Origin: Rhodospirillales bacterium
Lineage (GTDB): Bacteria; Pseudomonadota; Alphaproteobacteria; Rhodospirillales; Magnetospirillaceae
NCBI GenBank assembly: GCA_030040955.1
Contig: JASHSH010000064.1
Location: forward strand, 1-13,724
Length of the DNA: 13,724 bases
Direction of reading: 5' to 3'
The first letter of the stretch is position 1. Each line of letters begins with the position of its first letter. The position numbers and the translations under genes are program-made. Below, piece by piece: positions 7,505 to 13,485 of the stretch. A model generated the notes under the pieces. That model made no database searches, was not told where the DNA came from, and was given only the letters and a program-made list of their open reading frames with translations.

Positions 7505-7560
7505 CCGCGACCCCGCGCAAGCGATTGCCGCCGCTCGCGAATTCCGGTAACGCCGCTGAC

Positions 7561-7577
7561 ATTATAATCATTCTAAA
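7561..7577. promoter_or_regulatory. Fur-family (Irr/PerR-like) operator overlapping a -10 TATAAT, upstream of rubrerythrin
   Basis: ATTATAA-TCA-TTCTAAA is an imperfect palindrome. Against the alphaproteobacterial Irr box TTTAGAA-N3-TTCTAAA, the right half matches fully and the left half 5 of 7. Read from 7562, it differs from the PerR box TTATAATNATTATAA at one base. A perfect -10 hexamer TATAAT (7563-7568) lies inside it, so a bound regulator would block the promoter; I see no good -35 at 17 bp. Rubrerythrin control by Irr or PerR is known in several bacteria. The rest of the spacer (7505-7703) shows no convincing terminator. Confidence 0.6.
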
Positions 7578-7703
7578 AAATTCTTGATCCGGACGGCGGA
7601 TCGCCCCATCATCTTCGTATCAGTCCAGGCCGACGCGTGGTCTTCGTAGCGGCGCTCGCCGCGCGGACGACGCACGCGCCGCCTTAGCGGAGGGAGAAGG
7701 GAC

Positions 7704-8120
7704 ATGGCCGCGCTGAAGGGCAGCAAGACCGAGCAGAATTTGAAGGACGCGTTCTCCGGCGAATCGCAGGCGAACCGCCGCTATCTCTATTTCGCGCAGA
7801 AGGCCGACGTCGAGGGCTACAACGACGTCTCGGCGGTGTTCCGCTCCACCGCGGAAGGCGAGACCGGACACGCGCACGGCCATCTCGAGTTTCTCGAAGT
7901 GGTGGGCGACCCGGCCACCGGGCTGCCGATCGGCGACACCAAGAAGAACCTGAAGGCCGCGATCGCGGGCGAGACCCACGAATACACCGACATGTATCCG
8001 GGCATGGCCAAAACGGCCCGCTCGGAAGGGTTCACCGAAATCGCCGACTGGTTCGAGACGCTGGCCAAGGCCGAGAAATCGCACGCCGGCCGCTTCACCA
8101 AGGCGCTCGACTCGATCTGA
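7704..8120 (+). CDS. rbr: Rubrerythrin without rubredoxin domain
   Basis: Rubrerythrins are cytoplasmic ferritin-like di-iron proteins that reduce hydrogen peroxide. The 138-residue protein is a single four-helix domain with a complete set of probable iron ligands: Glu20 (SGESQANRRY), Glu53 and His56 (EGETGH), Glu90 and Glu93 (AGETHEYTDMYP), and Glu124 and His127 (EKSH). These follow the spacing of the Desulfovibrio vulgaris enzyme closely. The C-terminal rubredoxin domain, with its two CxxC pairs, is absent: the protein ends seven residues after the Phe that follows EKSHAGR and has no Cys at all. Electrons must therefore come from a separate donor. The ATG at 7704 has a very strong purine-rich ribosome site (GGAGGGAGAAGG, 7689-7700). 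The next gene, for an Fe-S oxidoreductase, lies 85 bases downstream. High expression and peroxide or iron control are likely from the operator-like box upstream. Confidence 0.93.
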   Translation: MAALKGSKTEQNLKDAFSGESQANRRYLYFAQKADVEGYNDVSAVFRSTAEGETGHAHGHLEFLEVVGDPATGLPIGDTKKNLKAAIAGETHEYTDMYPGMAKTARSEGFTEIADWFETLAKAEKSHAGRFTKALDSI

Positions 8121-8148
8121 ACACCCACTCCCGGCGCGCGCGCACGGG

Positions 8149-8178
8149 CGCCTTCCCGCCGCTCCGCGCGGGAAGGCG
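8149..8178 (+). terminator. GC hairpin between rubrerythrin and the Fe-S oxidoreductase gene
   Basis: CGCCTTCCCGC (8149-8159) and GCGGGAAGGCG (8168-8178) form a perfect 11-bp stem with an 8-base loop. The flanking CGCAC (8141-8145) could extend it by pairing with GTGCG. No U-tract follows. As it lies within the 85-base gap, it probably acts as an attenuator or RNA 3'-end protector that makes rubrerythrin message more abundant than the downstream genes. Confidence 0.5.
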
Positions 8179-8205
8179 TGCGCCGCCGGCATCGACGGGG
8201 GAGAG

Positions 8206-9585
8206 ATGGCGGATTTCCGCGAAGGCGGGCTGGATCGGCCCGCGCGGCATGCGCTCGCCTGGCGCGACGATGCCTTCTATGACGAGGCCGCGCTCGACAA
8301 GGAGATGCGGCGCGTCTTCGACATATGCGCCGGCTGCCGGCGTTGCTTCAATCTCTGCGACAGCTTCCCGCGCCTGTTCGATCTGATCGACGCGACGGAA
8401 GCGGGCGAGATCGGCGAGGTGAAGAGCGGGGCGTTCGGCGCGGTGGTCGACGCCTGCACGCTCTGCGACATGTGCTTCATGACCAAGTGCCCCTATGTGC
8501 CGCCGCATCCGTTCAATCTCGATTTCCCGCATCTGATGCTGCGCGCCAGAGCGACCGAGGCCAGGAAGCGCGGCGTTCCCTTCGCCATCCGCCAGCTCAC
8601 CGCGACCGACCGCAACGGCAGGCTCGCCGGCCTGGTCGCGCCGCTGGTCAACTGGGCGAGCGACACGCGCAACAAGCTCGCCCGCGCGATCCTCGCCCTG
8701 CTCGCCGGCGTGCACCGCAAGGCGAAGCTGCCGCGCTTCCATTCGACGAGCTTCGTCGCGCGCGCGCGGCGGCGTCCCGTCGCCGTCAACGCGGGCGCGC
8801 CCGCGCGCGGCCGCAAGGCGGTGATTTACGCCACCTGCTTCGTCAACTACAACAATCCCGGCATCGGCGAGGCGGCGCGCGCCGTGCTCGCGCATCTCGG
8901 CGTCGAGACCGAGGTCGTCTATCCCGAATGCTGCGGCATGCCCAAGCTCGAACAGGGCGATCTGCCCGACGTGGCCGCGCGCGCGCGCCGGATCGCGCGT
9001 GCCTTGCGTCCCTGGGTCGACAAGGGATACGCCGTGGTCGCGCTGGTGCCCTCCTGCGCGCTGATGTTGCGCAGCGAATGGCCGCTGTTGCTGCCCGACG
9101 ATCCCGACATCGCCGCGCTGGCCGCCGCCACCCGCGATGTGAGCGAATATGTGATGGACATCGCCGCCAAGGAGGGAGTCGCGCCGGGGCTGAAGGCGTT
9201 GCCCGGCGGGGCCTGGCTCCAGCTCGCCTGCCACGCGCGGGCGCAGAACGTGGGCGCCAAGGCCGCCGAGATGCTGCGCCTGATCCCCGACTTCCAGCTT
9301 GGCGTGATCGAGCGCTGCTCGGGACATGGCGGCTCGTGGGGCGTGATGGCCGGGAATTTCGACACCGCGATCAAGATCGGCCGCCCGGTGGCGCGCCAGG
9401 TCGCGTCCGCGCCGCGCGCCTATGTCGCCTCCGAATGCCCGCTCGCCGCCGACCATATCGTCCAAGGCGTGCAGATATTGCACGAGACCGAGCCGGGCGC
9501 CGGCCCGGCGCCGGAGCGCTCCTGGCATCCGATCGAACTGCTCGCCCGCGCCTACGGATTGATGGACGGGGACGCGCGCGGATGA
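8206..9585 (+). CDS. GlpC/HdrD-like iron-sulfur oxidoreductase with two CCG-type domains
   Basis: The 459-residue protein resembles the Fe-S subunits GlpC, GlcF and heterodisulfide reductase HdrD. Two ferredoxin-type sets lie near the N-terminus: Cys41-44-47-51 (CAGCRRCFNLC) and Cys84-87-90-95 (CTLCDMCFMTKCP), presumably for two [4Fe-4S] clusters. The second has four, not three, residues before the last Cys. Two CCG-type domains follow: Cys211, Cys242-Cys243-Gly and Cys284 (VPSCALML); then Cys342 (LACHARAQ), ERC371SGHGG and Cys411 (SECPLA). In the second the CC pair is CS, as in GlpC. No membrane span or flavin domain is visible, so it is an electron carrier or the Fe-S half of an oxidoreductase. 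The ATG at 8206 follows GGGGGAG closely; the stop overlaps the DUF3501 start (ATGA). I infer that it passes electrons to the neighbouring rubrerythrin. True substrate unknown. Confidence 0.88.
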   Translation: MADFREGGLDRPARHALAWRDDAFYDEAALDKEMRRVFDICAGCRRCFNLCDSFPRLFDLIDATEAGEIGEVKSGAFGAVVDACTLCDMCFMTKCPYVPPHPFNLDFPHLMLRARATEARKRGVPFAIRQLTATDRNGRLAGLVAPLVNWASDTRNKLARAILALLAGVHRKAKLPRFHSTSFVARARRRPVAVNAGAPARGRKAVIYATCFVNYNNPGIGEAARAVLAHLGVETEVVYPECCGMPKLEQGDLPDVAARARRIARALRPWVDKGYAVVALVPSCALMLRSEWPLLLPDDPDIAALAAATRDVSEYVMDIAAKEGVAPGLKALPGGAWLQLACHARAQNVGAKAAEMLRLIPDFQLGVIERCSGHGGSWGVMAGNFDTAIKIGRPVARQVASAPRAYVASECPLAADHIVQGVQILHETEPGAGPAPERSWHPIELLARAYGLMDGDARG

Positions 9586-10175
9586 GCGGGAACGCGCCGA
9601 TCGCGCGGGCCGAGATATTGCCGATGCCCGATTATTCCGCGCGCCGGCGCGACCTCCGCCGCGAGCTGAGTGCGCTCCGCGGCGGGCGCCGAATCGAGGT
9701 CGGCCCGTTCGTAACCTTCAGCTTCGAATCCCGCCGCACGGTTTGGCACCAGATCCACGAGATGCTGTTCATCGAGAAGGGTGGGGACGAGCAGATCGAC
9801 GGCGAGCTCGCCGCCTACAATCCGCTGATCCCCAACGGGCGCGAACTCGTCGCCACCATGCTGATCGAGATCGAGGACGCCGAGAAGCGCGCCCGCATGC
9901 TCGGCCGGCTCGGCGGCATCGAGGACGCGATCGCCATCCGGCTCCCCGGCGGCGAGGCGCGCGCCCGGCCCGAGCGCGATGTCGAGCGCACCAACGAAGC
10001 GGGCAAGACCTCGTCGGTGCATTTCCTGCACTTCCCGTTCGCGCCCGACCAGATCGCCGCTTTCCGCCGTCCCGGAACCGAGATCGTGCTGGCGATCGCG
10101 CACCCGCAATACGGCCACATGGCGATCCTGTCCGAACCGTTGCGCGCCAGCCTGGCGCAGGATTTCGCGGACTAG
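9582..10175 (+). CDS. DUF3501 family protein
   Basis: The 197-residue protein matches what I know of DUF3501 (Pfam PF12007), a family without assigned function that is often coded beside a rubrerythrin and a GlpC-like Fe-S protein. Visible segments are EILPMPDYSARRRDLRREL near the N-terminus, the conserved-looking core VGPFVTFSFESRRTVWHQIHEMLFIEK (about residues 44-70, given here in two family motifs, FSFESR and WHQIHEM), then AYNPLIPNGRELVATMLIEI and HFLHFPF in the second half. There are no Cys residues, no signal peptide and no membrane span, so it is a soluble cytoplasmic protein that is unlikely to carry its own Fe-S cluster. Conserved His and Glu residues in WHQIHEM could bind metal, but this is a guess. 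Its start overlaps the preceding stop by 4 bases, implying translational coupling and a shared job. Confidence 0.85.
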   Translation: MSGNAPIARAEILPMPDYSARRRDLRRELSALRGGRRIEVGPFVTFSFESRRTVWHQIHEMLFIEKGGDEQIDGELAAYNPLIPNGRELVATMLIEIEDAEKRARMLGRLGGIEDAIAIRLPGGEARARPERDVERTNEAGKTSSVHFLHFPFAPDQIAAFRRPGTEIVLAIAHPQYGHMAILSEPLRASLAQDFAD

Positions 10176-10247
10176 GTTGCGAACCCGCGCCACCCTACAC
10201 TGCGCCGGCGAGCGCCGGTCCGCTCGCGCGGCGGCGGAGGTAAGCGC

Positions 10248-10736
10248 ATGCCCGGCAAGCGCATCGACACGGCCTCGATTCCCGAGATCGCGGGCAGCAC
10301 CTATCCCGCTCCGTTTGACCAGCCCTGCCGCGGGCGTCGGCGCAAGCGACTGGGCGACGCGGCCGGACTCACCCAGTTCGGGGTGAATCTGCTGGTGCTG
10401 GAGCCGGGCGCCTGGTCGAGCCAGCGCCATTGGCATCGGACCACCGACGAATTCGTCTACATTCTCGAAGGCGAGGTGGTGCTGGTCACCGATGCCGGCG
10501 AAGAAGTGCTGCGCGCCGGCGACTCGGCCGGATTCACGGCCGGCGATGCCGACGGGCATCATCTCCAGAACCGCTCGCGGTCGGAAGCGCGCATCCTCGA
10601 AATGGGCACCCGGACCGCGAACGATTCGGCGCTGTATCCCGACATCGACCTAGCCGCCGCCGTGCCGGTCGCGGGCAAGGCGACGATCTATTCGCACCGC
10701 GACGGCACGCCCTACCCTGTTTCGCCGCGCCGCTAG
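10248..10736 (+). CDS. Small cupin-domain protein
   Basis: A 162-residue single-domain cupin. Cupin motif 1 is clear: Gly54, His61, His63 and Glu68 in GAWSSQRHWHRTTDEF, with Gly75 closing the turn. Motif 2 is GDSAGFTAGDADGHHLQN (residues 91-108), with His104 and Asn108 in the H-x3-N arrangement but Thr97 in place of the usual Pro. The 2-His/1-Glu/1-His set suggests a bound metal ion. The substrate cannot be told from sequence: candidates are a small-molecule dioxygenase, an isomerase or a sugar-binding cupin. The ATG at 10248 is preceded by GGAGG (10235-10239). It lies 72 bases after the DUF3501 gene in the same direction and may belong to that operon, though a separate promoter cannot be excluded. 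Its TAG stop shares CTAG with the convergent meaB stop. Confidence 0.85.
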   Translation: MPGKRIDTASIPEIAGSTYPAPFDQPCRGRRRKRLGDAAGLTQFGVNLLVLEPGAWSSQRHWHRTTDEFVYILEGEVVLVTDAGEEVLRAGDSAGFTAGDADGHHLQNRSRSEARILEMGTRTANDSALYPDIDLAAAVPVAGKATIYSHRDGTPYPVSPRR

Positions 10737-11728
10737 GATCCGCGTCCGATTTTGCCGAACCCGGCGAGGAGATCGCGCGCCGCCGCGGTCGGCGCGATCG
10801 CGCCTTCCGCCACCTTCGCCTCGGCGCGCGCCAGCCTGGATTTGAGCCGCGAATCGGCAAGGAAGCGCTCGACCAGCCCCTCGCGCAATTCGCTCCACAG
10901 CCAATCCTTCGACTGGCCGGCGCGCCGCGCCGCGAACGCGCCGCTGGCCTCCATCGCCGCGCAGTGACGCAGCGTCGCCGACCAGACCGAGTCGATGCCC
11001 TTGCGCTCGAGCGCCGAGCAGCGCAGCACCGGCACCTGCCATTCGGCGTGCATCGGGCGGAGCAGATGCAGTGCGGCGCGGTACTCGGACTGCATGCGGC
11101 GCGCCGCGGCCGCCAGCTCGCCATCGTCCTTGTTGACCGCGACGACGTCGGCCAGCTCGACGATTCCGCGCTTGAGTCCCTGCAATTCGTCGCCGGCGCC
11201 CGGCGCGAGCAGGAGCAAGAACGCATCCACCATGCCGGCGGCCTCGGTCTCCGACTGGCCTACGCCCACCGTCTCGACCAGGATGAGGTCGAATCCCGCC
11301 GCCTCGCAGGCGAGGATCGACTCGCGGGTGCGGCGATGCACGCCGCCCAGCGTGCCGCGCGAGGGCGAGGGGCGGATGAAGGCGCCCTCGGTGCGGGCGA
11401 GCTCCACCATCCGCGTCTTGTCGCCGAGCAGCGCGCCGCCCGAGCGCGGGCTCGACGGGTCCACGGCGAGCACGGCCACGCGGCGTCCTTGCGACACAGC
11501 GTGCAGGCCGAAGGCCTCGATGAAGGTCGATTTGCCGACCCCCGGCGCGCCGGAGATGGCGATGCGCAGCGCGCTGCCCGCGCGCGGAGCGAGACGCTCG
11601 ACCAACGCCTCGGCCCGGGCCCGGTCCTCGGCCTTGGTCGATTCGATCAGGGTGATGGCGCGCGCGAGCGCCCTGCGGTCGCCGGCGATCAGTGAATCCG
11701 CCAGCGCCTCGGGGCCGGCGGCGACCAC
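10733..11728 (-). CDS. meaB: Methylmalonyl-CoA mutase-associated GTPase MeaB
   Basis: MeaB (ArgK/MMAA family) is a G3E P-loop GTPase that protects methylmalonyl-CoA mutase and gates delivery of adenosylcobalamin, in the propionyl-CoA to succinyl-CoA route. The 331-residue protein has Walker A GAPGVGKST (residues 60-68), the family-specific DPSSPRSGGALLGDKTRM (90-107), the switch region ETVGVGQSE (152-160), and the G4 motif NKDD (199-202). SPSRGTLGGV (121-130) is also typical. The start is a GTG at 11728 whose first base is the last base of the upstream gene's TAG stop (TAGTG), so translation is coupled; an ATG is not available nearby. No mutase subunit is in the window. The old annotation as a lysine/arginine/ornithine transport ATPase refers to the same family and is not preferred. 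Confidence 0.94.
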   Translation of the reverse strand: MVAAGPEALADSLIAGDRRALARAITLIESTKAEDRARAEALVERLAPRAGSALRIAISGAPGVGKSTFIEAFGLHAVSQGRRVAVLAVDPSSPRSGGALLGDKTRMVELARTEGAFIRPSPSRGTLGGVHRRTRESILACEAAGFDLILVETVGVGQSETEAAGMVDAFLLLLAPGAGDELQGLKRGIVELADVVAVNKDDGELAAAARRMQSEYRAALHLLRPMHAEWQVPVLRCSALERKGIDSVWSATLRHCAAMEASGAFAARRAGQSKDWLWSELREGLVERFLADSRLKSRLARAEAKVAEGAIAPTAAARDLLAGFGKIGRGS

Positions 11729-12198
11729 TACTTGCTTCTACCTTCGTTGAGCAGGGTCTTCATCGCCAGCGCGACCAGCTTCGCGCGCTGTTCGTCGGAC
11801 AGATTCTTGAGGATCGCCTGCTTGGCCTTGTGCACGCTGAGCGCGTTGCTGATCAGCGTGGCCCGCGAGGCCGCGGTCCCGCCGCCCGATTTCGATTTCG
11901 CCGCCGCGGCCTTGGCGCGGATGATGTCCGCCGCCTCGAGCTTGCTGCGCGCATTGTCGATCGCGTCCTGCGTCATCTCGGCGCGGACCGCGTTGCGCGC
12001 CTCCTCCATCACCGCCTCGATGAAGGCGCGGATTTCGTCGCTGACCTCCTCGCCTTCCCCCTGCTTGGGCTTGTTCCGGCGGGCGGGCGGCGCGGGTATC
12101 GGCTTGCCCTGCTTGGCGGCGGCGAGCTGGGCCGCGGCTTGCTTGCCCTCCTTGGTGAGGACCATTCCGGACAATGCTTTGCCGATGAATTTGAGCAT
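11728..12198 (-). CDS. Hypothetical protein coupled to meaB
   Basis: I do not recognise this 156-residue protein. It starts with a short amphipathic segment (MLKFIGKALSGMVLTKEGKQ), followed by an Ala/Gln/Lys stretch, a Pro/Arg/Lys-rich linker (about residues 33-47), and a charged helix (EVSDEIRAFIEAVMEEARNAVRAEM, about 51-75, shown here only by its ends EVSDEIRAF and VRAEM). A Lys/Ala/Ser-Gly linker comes next, then a final helical part ending in LNEGRSK. It has no Cys, signal peptide or obvious membrane span. The ATG at 12198 is preceded by AAGAGG and a good sigma-70 promoter. Its stop overlaps the meaB start, so the two form an operon, and a link to cobalamin enzyme maintenance is possible but only inferred from position. 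GC-rich codon use like its neighbours supports a real gene. Confidence 0.75.
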   Translation of the reverse strand: MLKFIGKALSGMVLTKEGKQAAAQLAAAKQGKPIPAPPARRNKPKQGEGEEVSDEIRAFIEAVMEEARNAVRAEMTQDAIDNARSKLEAADIIRAKAAAAKSKSGGGTAASRATLISNALSVHKAKQAILKNLSDEQRAKLVALAMKTLLNEGRSK

Positions 12199-12219
12199 GC
12201 AGGCCTCTTCCGCGCGCGG

Positions 12220-12248
12220 ATTTTAGCGCCGGCCTCGGGCGCGACCAA
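12220..12248 (-). promoter_or_regulatory. Sigma-70 promoter of the hypothetical-meaB operon
   Basis: On the minus strand, TTGGTC (12248-12243) and TAAAAT (12225-12220) are separated by exactly 17 bp. The -10 matches TATAAT at five of six bases. Transcription would begin near 12213, leaving a leader of about 14 bases before the ATG at 12198. Confidence 0.55.
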
Positions 12249-12329
12249 GAACTTGCGCGGGCCGCGTTTACCCTTTGGCAAGGGTTCGGAGTCTAGTCTC
12301 GCAACCGAGCGAACAGGGAGCGGGAGTCC

Positions 12330-12557
12330 ATGGCGGACAGCGGAATTTCCAGCGTTGTCAATAGTTTGGGCGGCACCGCCGCAACCGGCAGGACATCCGC
12401 CACCAACCTCAACCCGCCCCTGATCCTCACACCGGCCGCGAATTCGATCCGCCCGGTGAGCGCGAAGCAGAGCCAGCCGAGCCAGCTCGTCAAATCGGGT
12501 GGCCAAGTCTACGACAAGTCGGCGCCGCGCGGCAGCTACGTCAACCTGGTCATCTAG
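12330..12557 (+). CDS. Hypothetical small protein (75 residues)
   Basis: I do not recognise this small protein. It is rich in Ser, Thr, Asn, Ala, Gln and Pro, carries few acidic residues, has no signal peptide, Cys or membrane span, and looks largely disordered. The C-terminus, RGSYVNLVI, resembles the RGS(Y/F/L)-(V/L)N-(L/I)-(V/L) ending I recall from other small alphaproteobacterial proteins of unknown function. The ATG at 12330 has a good ribosome site region (AGGGAGCGGGAG, 12314-12325), and third positions are GC-biased in the same way as in neighbouring genes. Its last 8 bases overlap the end of the convergent ftsY gene. I see no convincing promoter in the 131-base divergent spacer for this strand. 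Only a 5-bp hairpin CCCTT-TGGC-AAGGG at 12271-12284 stands out. Confidence 0.6.
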   Translation: MADSGISSVVNSLGGTAATGRTSATNLNPPLILTPAANSIRPVSAKQSQPSQLVKSGGQVYDKSAPRGSYVNLVI

Positions 12558-13485
12558 AATCACCGAGCCCGACCAGGCCGTGGGCGAAGTCCTCCGCGTC
12601 GAACGGGCGTAGATCGTCGATTCCCTCGCCGACGCCGATGGCGCGGATCGGCAGCGCGAAACGCTCGGCCAGCCCGACCAGCACACCGCCCTTCGCGGTG
12701 CCGTCGAGCTTGGTCATGGCGAGACCGGTCACCTGGGTCATCTCGCGGAACACCTCGACCTGGTTGTGCGCGTTCTGCCCGACGGTGGCGTCGAGCACCA
12801 GCAGCACCTCGTGCGGCGCGCTGGGATCGATGCGGCGCATCACGCGCAAAATCTTGCCCAATTCGGCCATCAGGTCGCTCTTGTTGTGGAGCCGCCCGGC
12901 GGTATCGATCAACAGCACATCGTCGCCGCGCGCGCGCGATTCGCTCAGCGCGTCGTGCACCAGCCCGGCGGCGTCGGCGCCCTGGTCGCGCGCCACCACC
13001 GGGCAGCCGGCCCGCTCGCCCCAGATTTTGAGCTGCTGGACGGCGGCGGCGCGGAACGTATCGCCGGCCGCCAGCGTGACCGTTTTGCCCTCGTCGCGGA
13101 ACAGCTTGGCGAGCCGGCCGATGGTCGTGGTCTTGCCCGATCCGTTGACGCCGACCACCAGGATGGCGAACGGCTTGCGCGCGGGATCGAGGACGAGCGG
13201 CCGGGCGTAGGGCGCCAGGATTTCGGCGATCGAGCGGGCAAGTTCCTCCTTCACGCCCTCGGCCGAGATGTCGCGCGCGAGCCTGGCTTCGCCAAGCTTC
13301 GCCGCCAGGCGCCCAGCGGTCGCGGCACCGAGATCGGCCGCGATCAGCAGCTCTTCGATCTCGACCAGCGCCTCGGCGTCGAGCCGGCGCTTCGCGAGGA
13401 TGTCGGAAATGCCCTGGCCGAGCCGGGCGGACGAGCGCCCAAGTCCGCGGCGCAGGCGCTCGATCCAGCCCGCGCCGCCGGTCAA
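12550..13485 (-). CDS. ftsY: Signal recognition particle receptor FtsY
   Basis: FtsY is the membrane-associated SRP receptor GTPase that docks ribosomes making inner-membrane proteins to the translocon. The 311-residue protein has an N domain of helices (residues 1-95) and a G domain with GVNGSGKTT (112-120), DTFRAAAVQQL (142-152), DTAGR (194-198), TKLDGTAKGG (258-267) and GVGEGIDDLRPFD (284-296), all diagnostic for FtsY rather than Ffh, which would also carry an M domain. The acidic A domain seen in enterobacteria is absent, so the protein starts almost directly with the amphipathic membrane-binding helix WIERLRRGLGRSSARLGQGI. The start is a TTG at 13485, since no ATG or GTG is available in the right place. 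It overlaps the mtaB stop as TTGA, which suggests coupling. The end overlaps the convergent 75-codon gene by 8 bases. Confidence 0.95.
   Translation of the reverse strand: MTGGAGWIERLRRGLGRSSARLGQGISDILAKRRLDAEALVEIEELLIAADLGAATAGRLAAKLGEARLARDISAEGVKEELARSIAEILAPYARPLVLDPARKPFAILVVGVNGSGKTTTIGRLAKLFRDEGKTVTLAAGDTFRAAAVQQLKIWGERAGCPVVARDQGADAAGLVHDALSESRARGDDVLLIDTAGRLHNKSDLMAELGKILRVMRRIDPSAPHEVLLVLDATVGQNAHNQVEVFREMTQVTGLAMTKLDGTAKGGVLVGLAERFALPIRAIGVGEGIDDLRPFDAEDFAHGLVGLGDSR

Noticed and set aside
7586..7602. Small inverted repeat GATCC/GGATC after the Fur-family box
   Set aside because: A 5-bp stem only; not distinguishable from chance.
8095..9528. A 477-codon minus-strand frame opposite the Fe-S oxidoreductase
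   Set aside because: Low-complexity Arg/Gly/Ala/His composition and no motifs; the opposite strand has diagnostic Cys motifs and a ribosome site.
10177..10201. TTGCGA and TACACT as a cupin promoter
   Set aside because: The spacing is 13 bp, too short for sigma-70.
11692..12423. A 243-codon plus-strand frame opposite the hypothetical-meaB coupling region
   Set aside because: Leu/Arg/Gly-rich shadow. The minus-strand frame has a promoter, a ribosome site and stop/start overlap with meaB.
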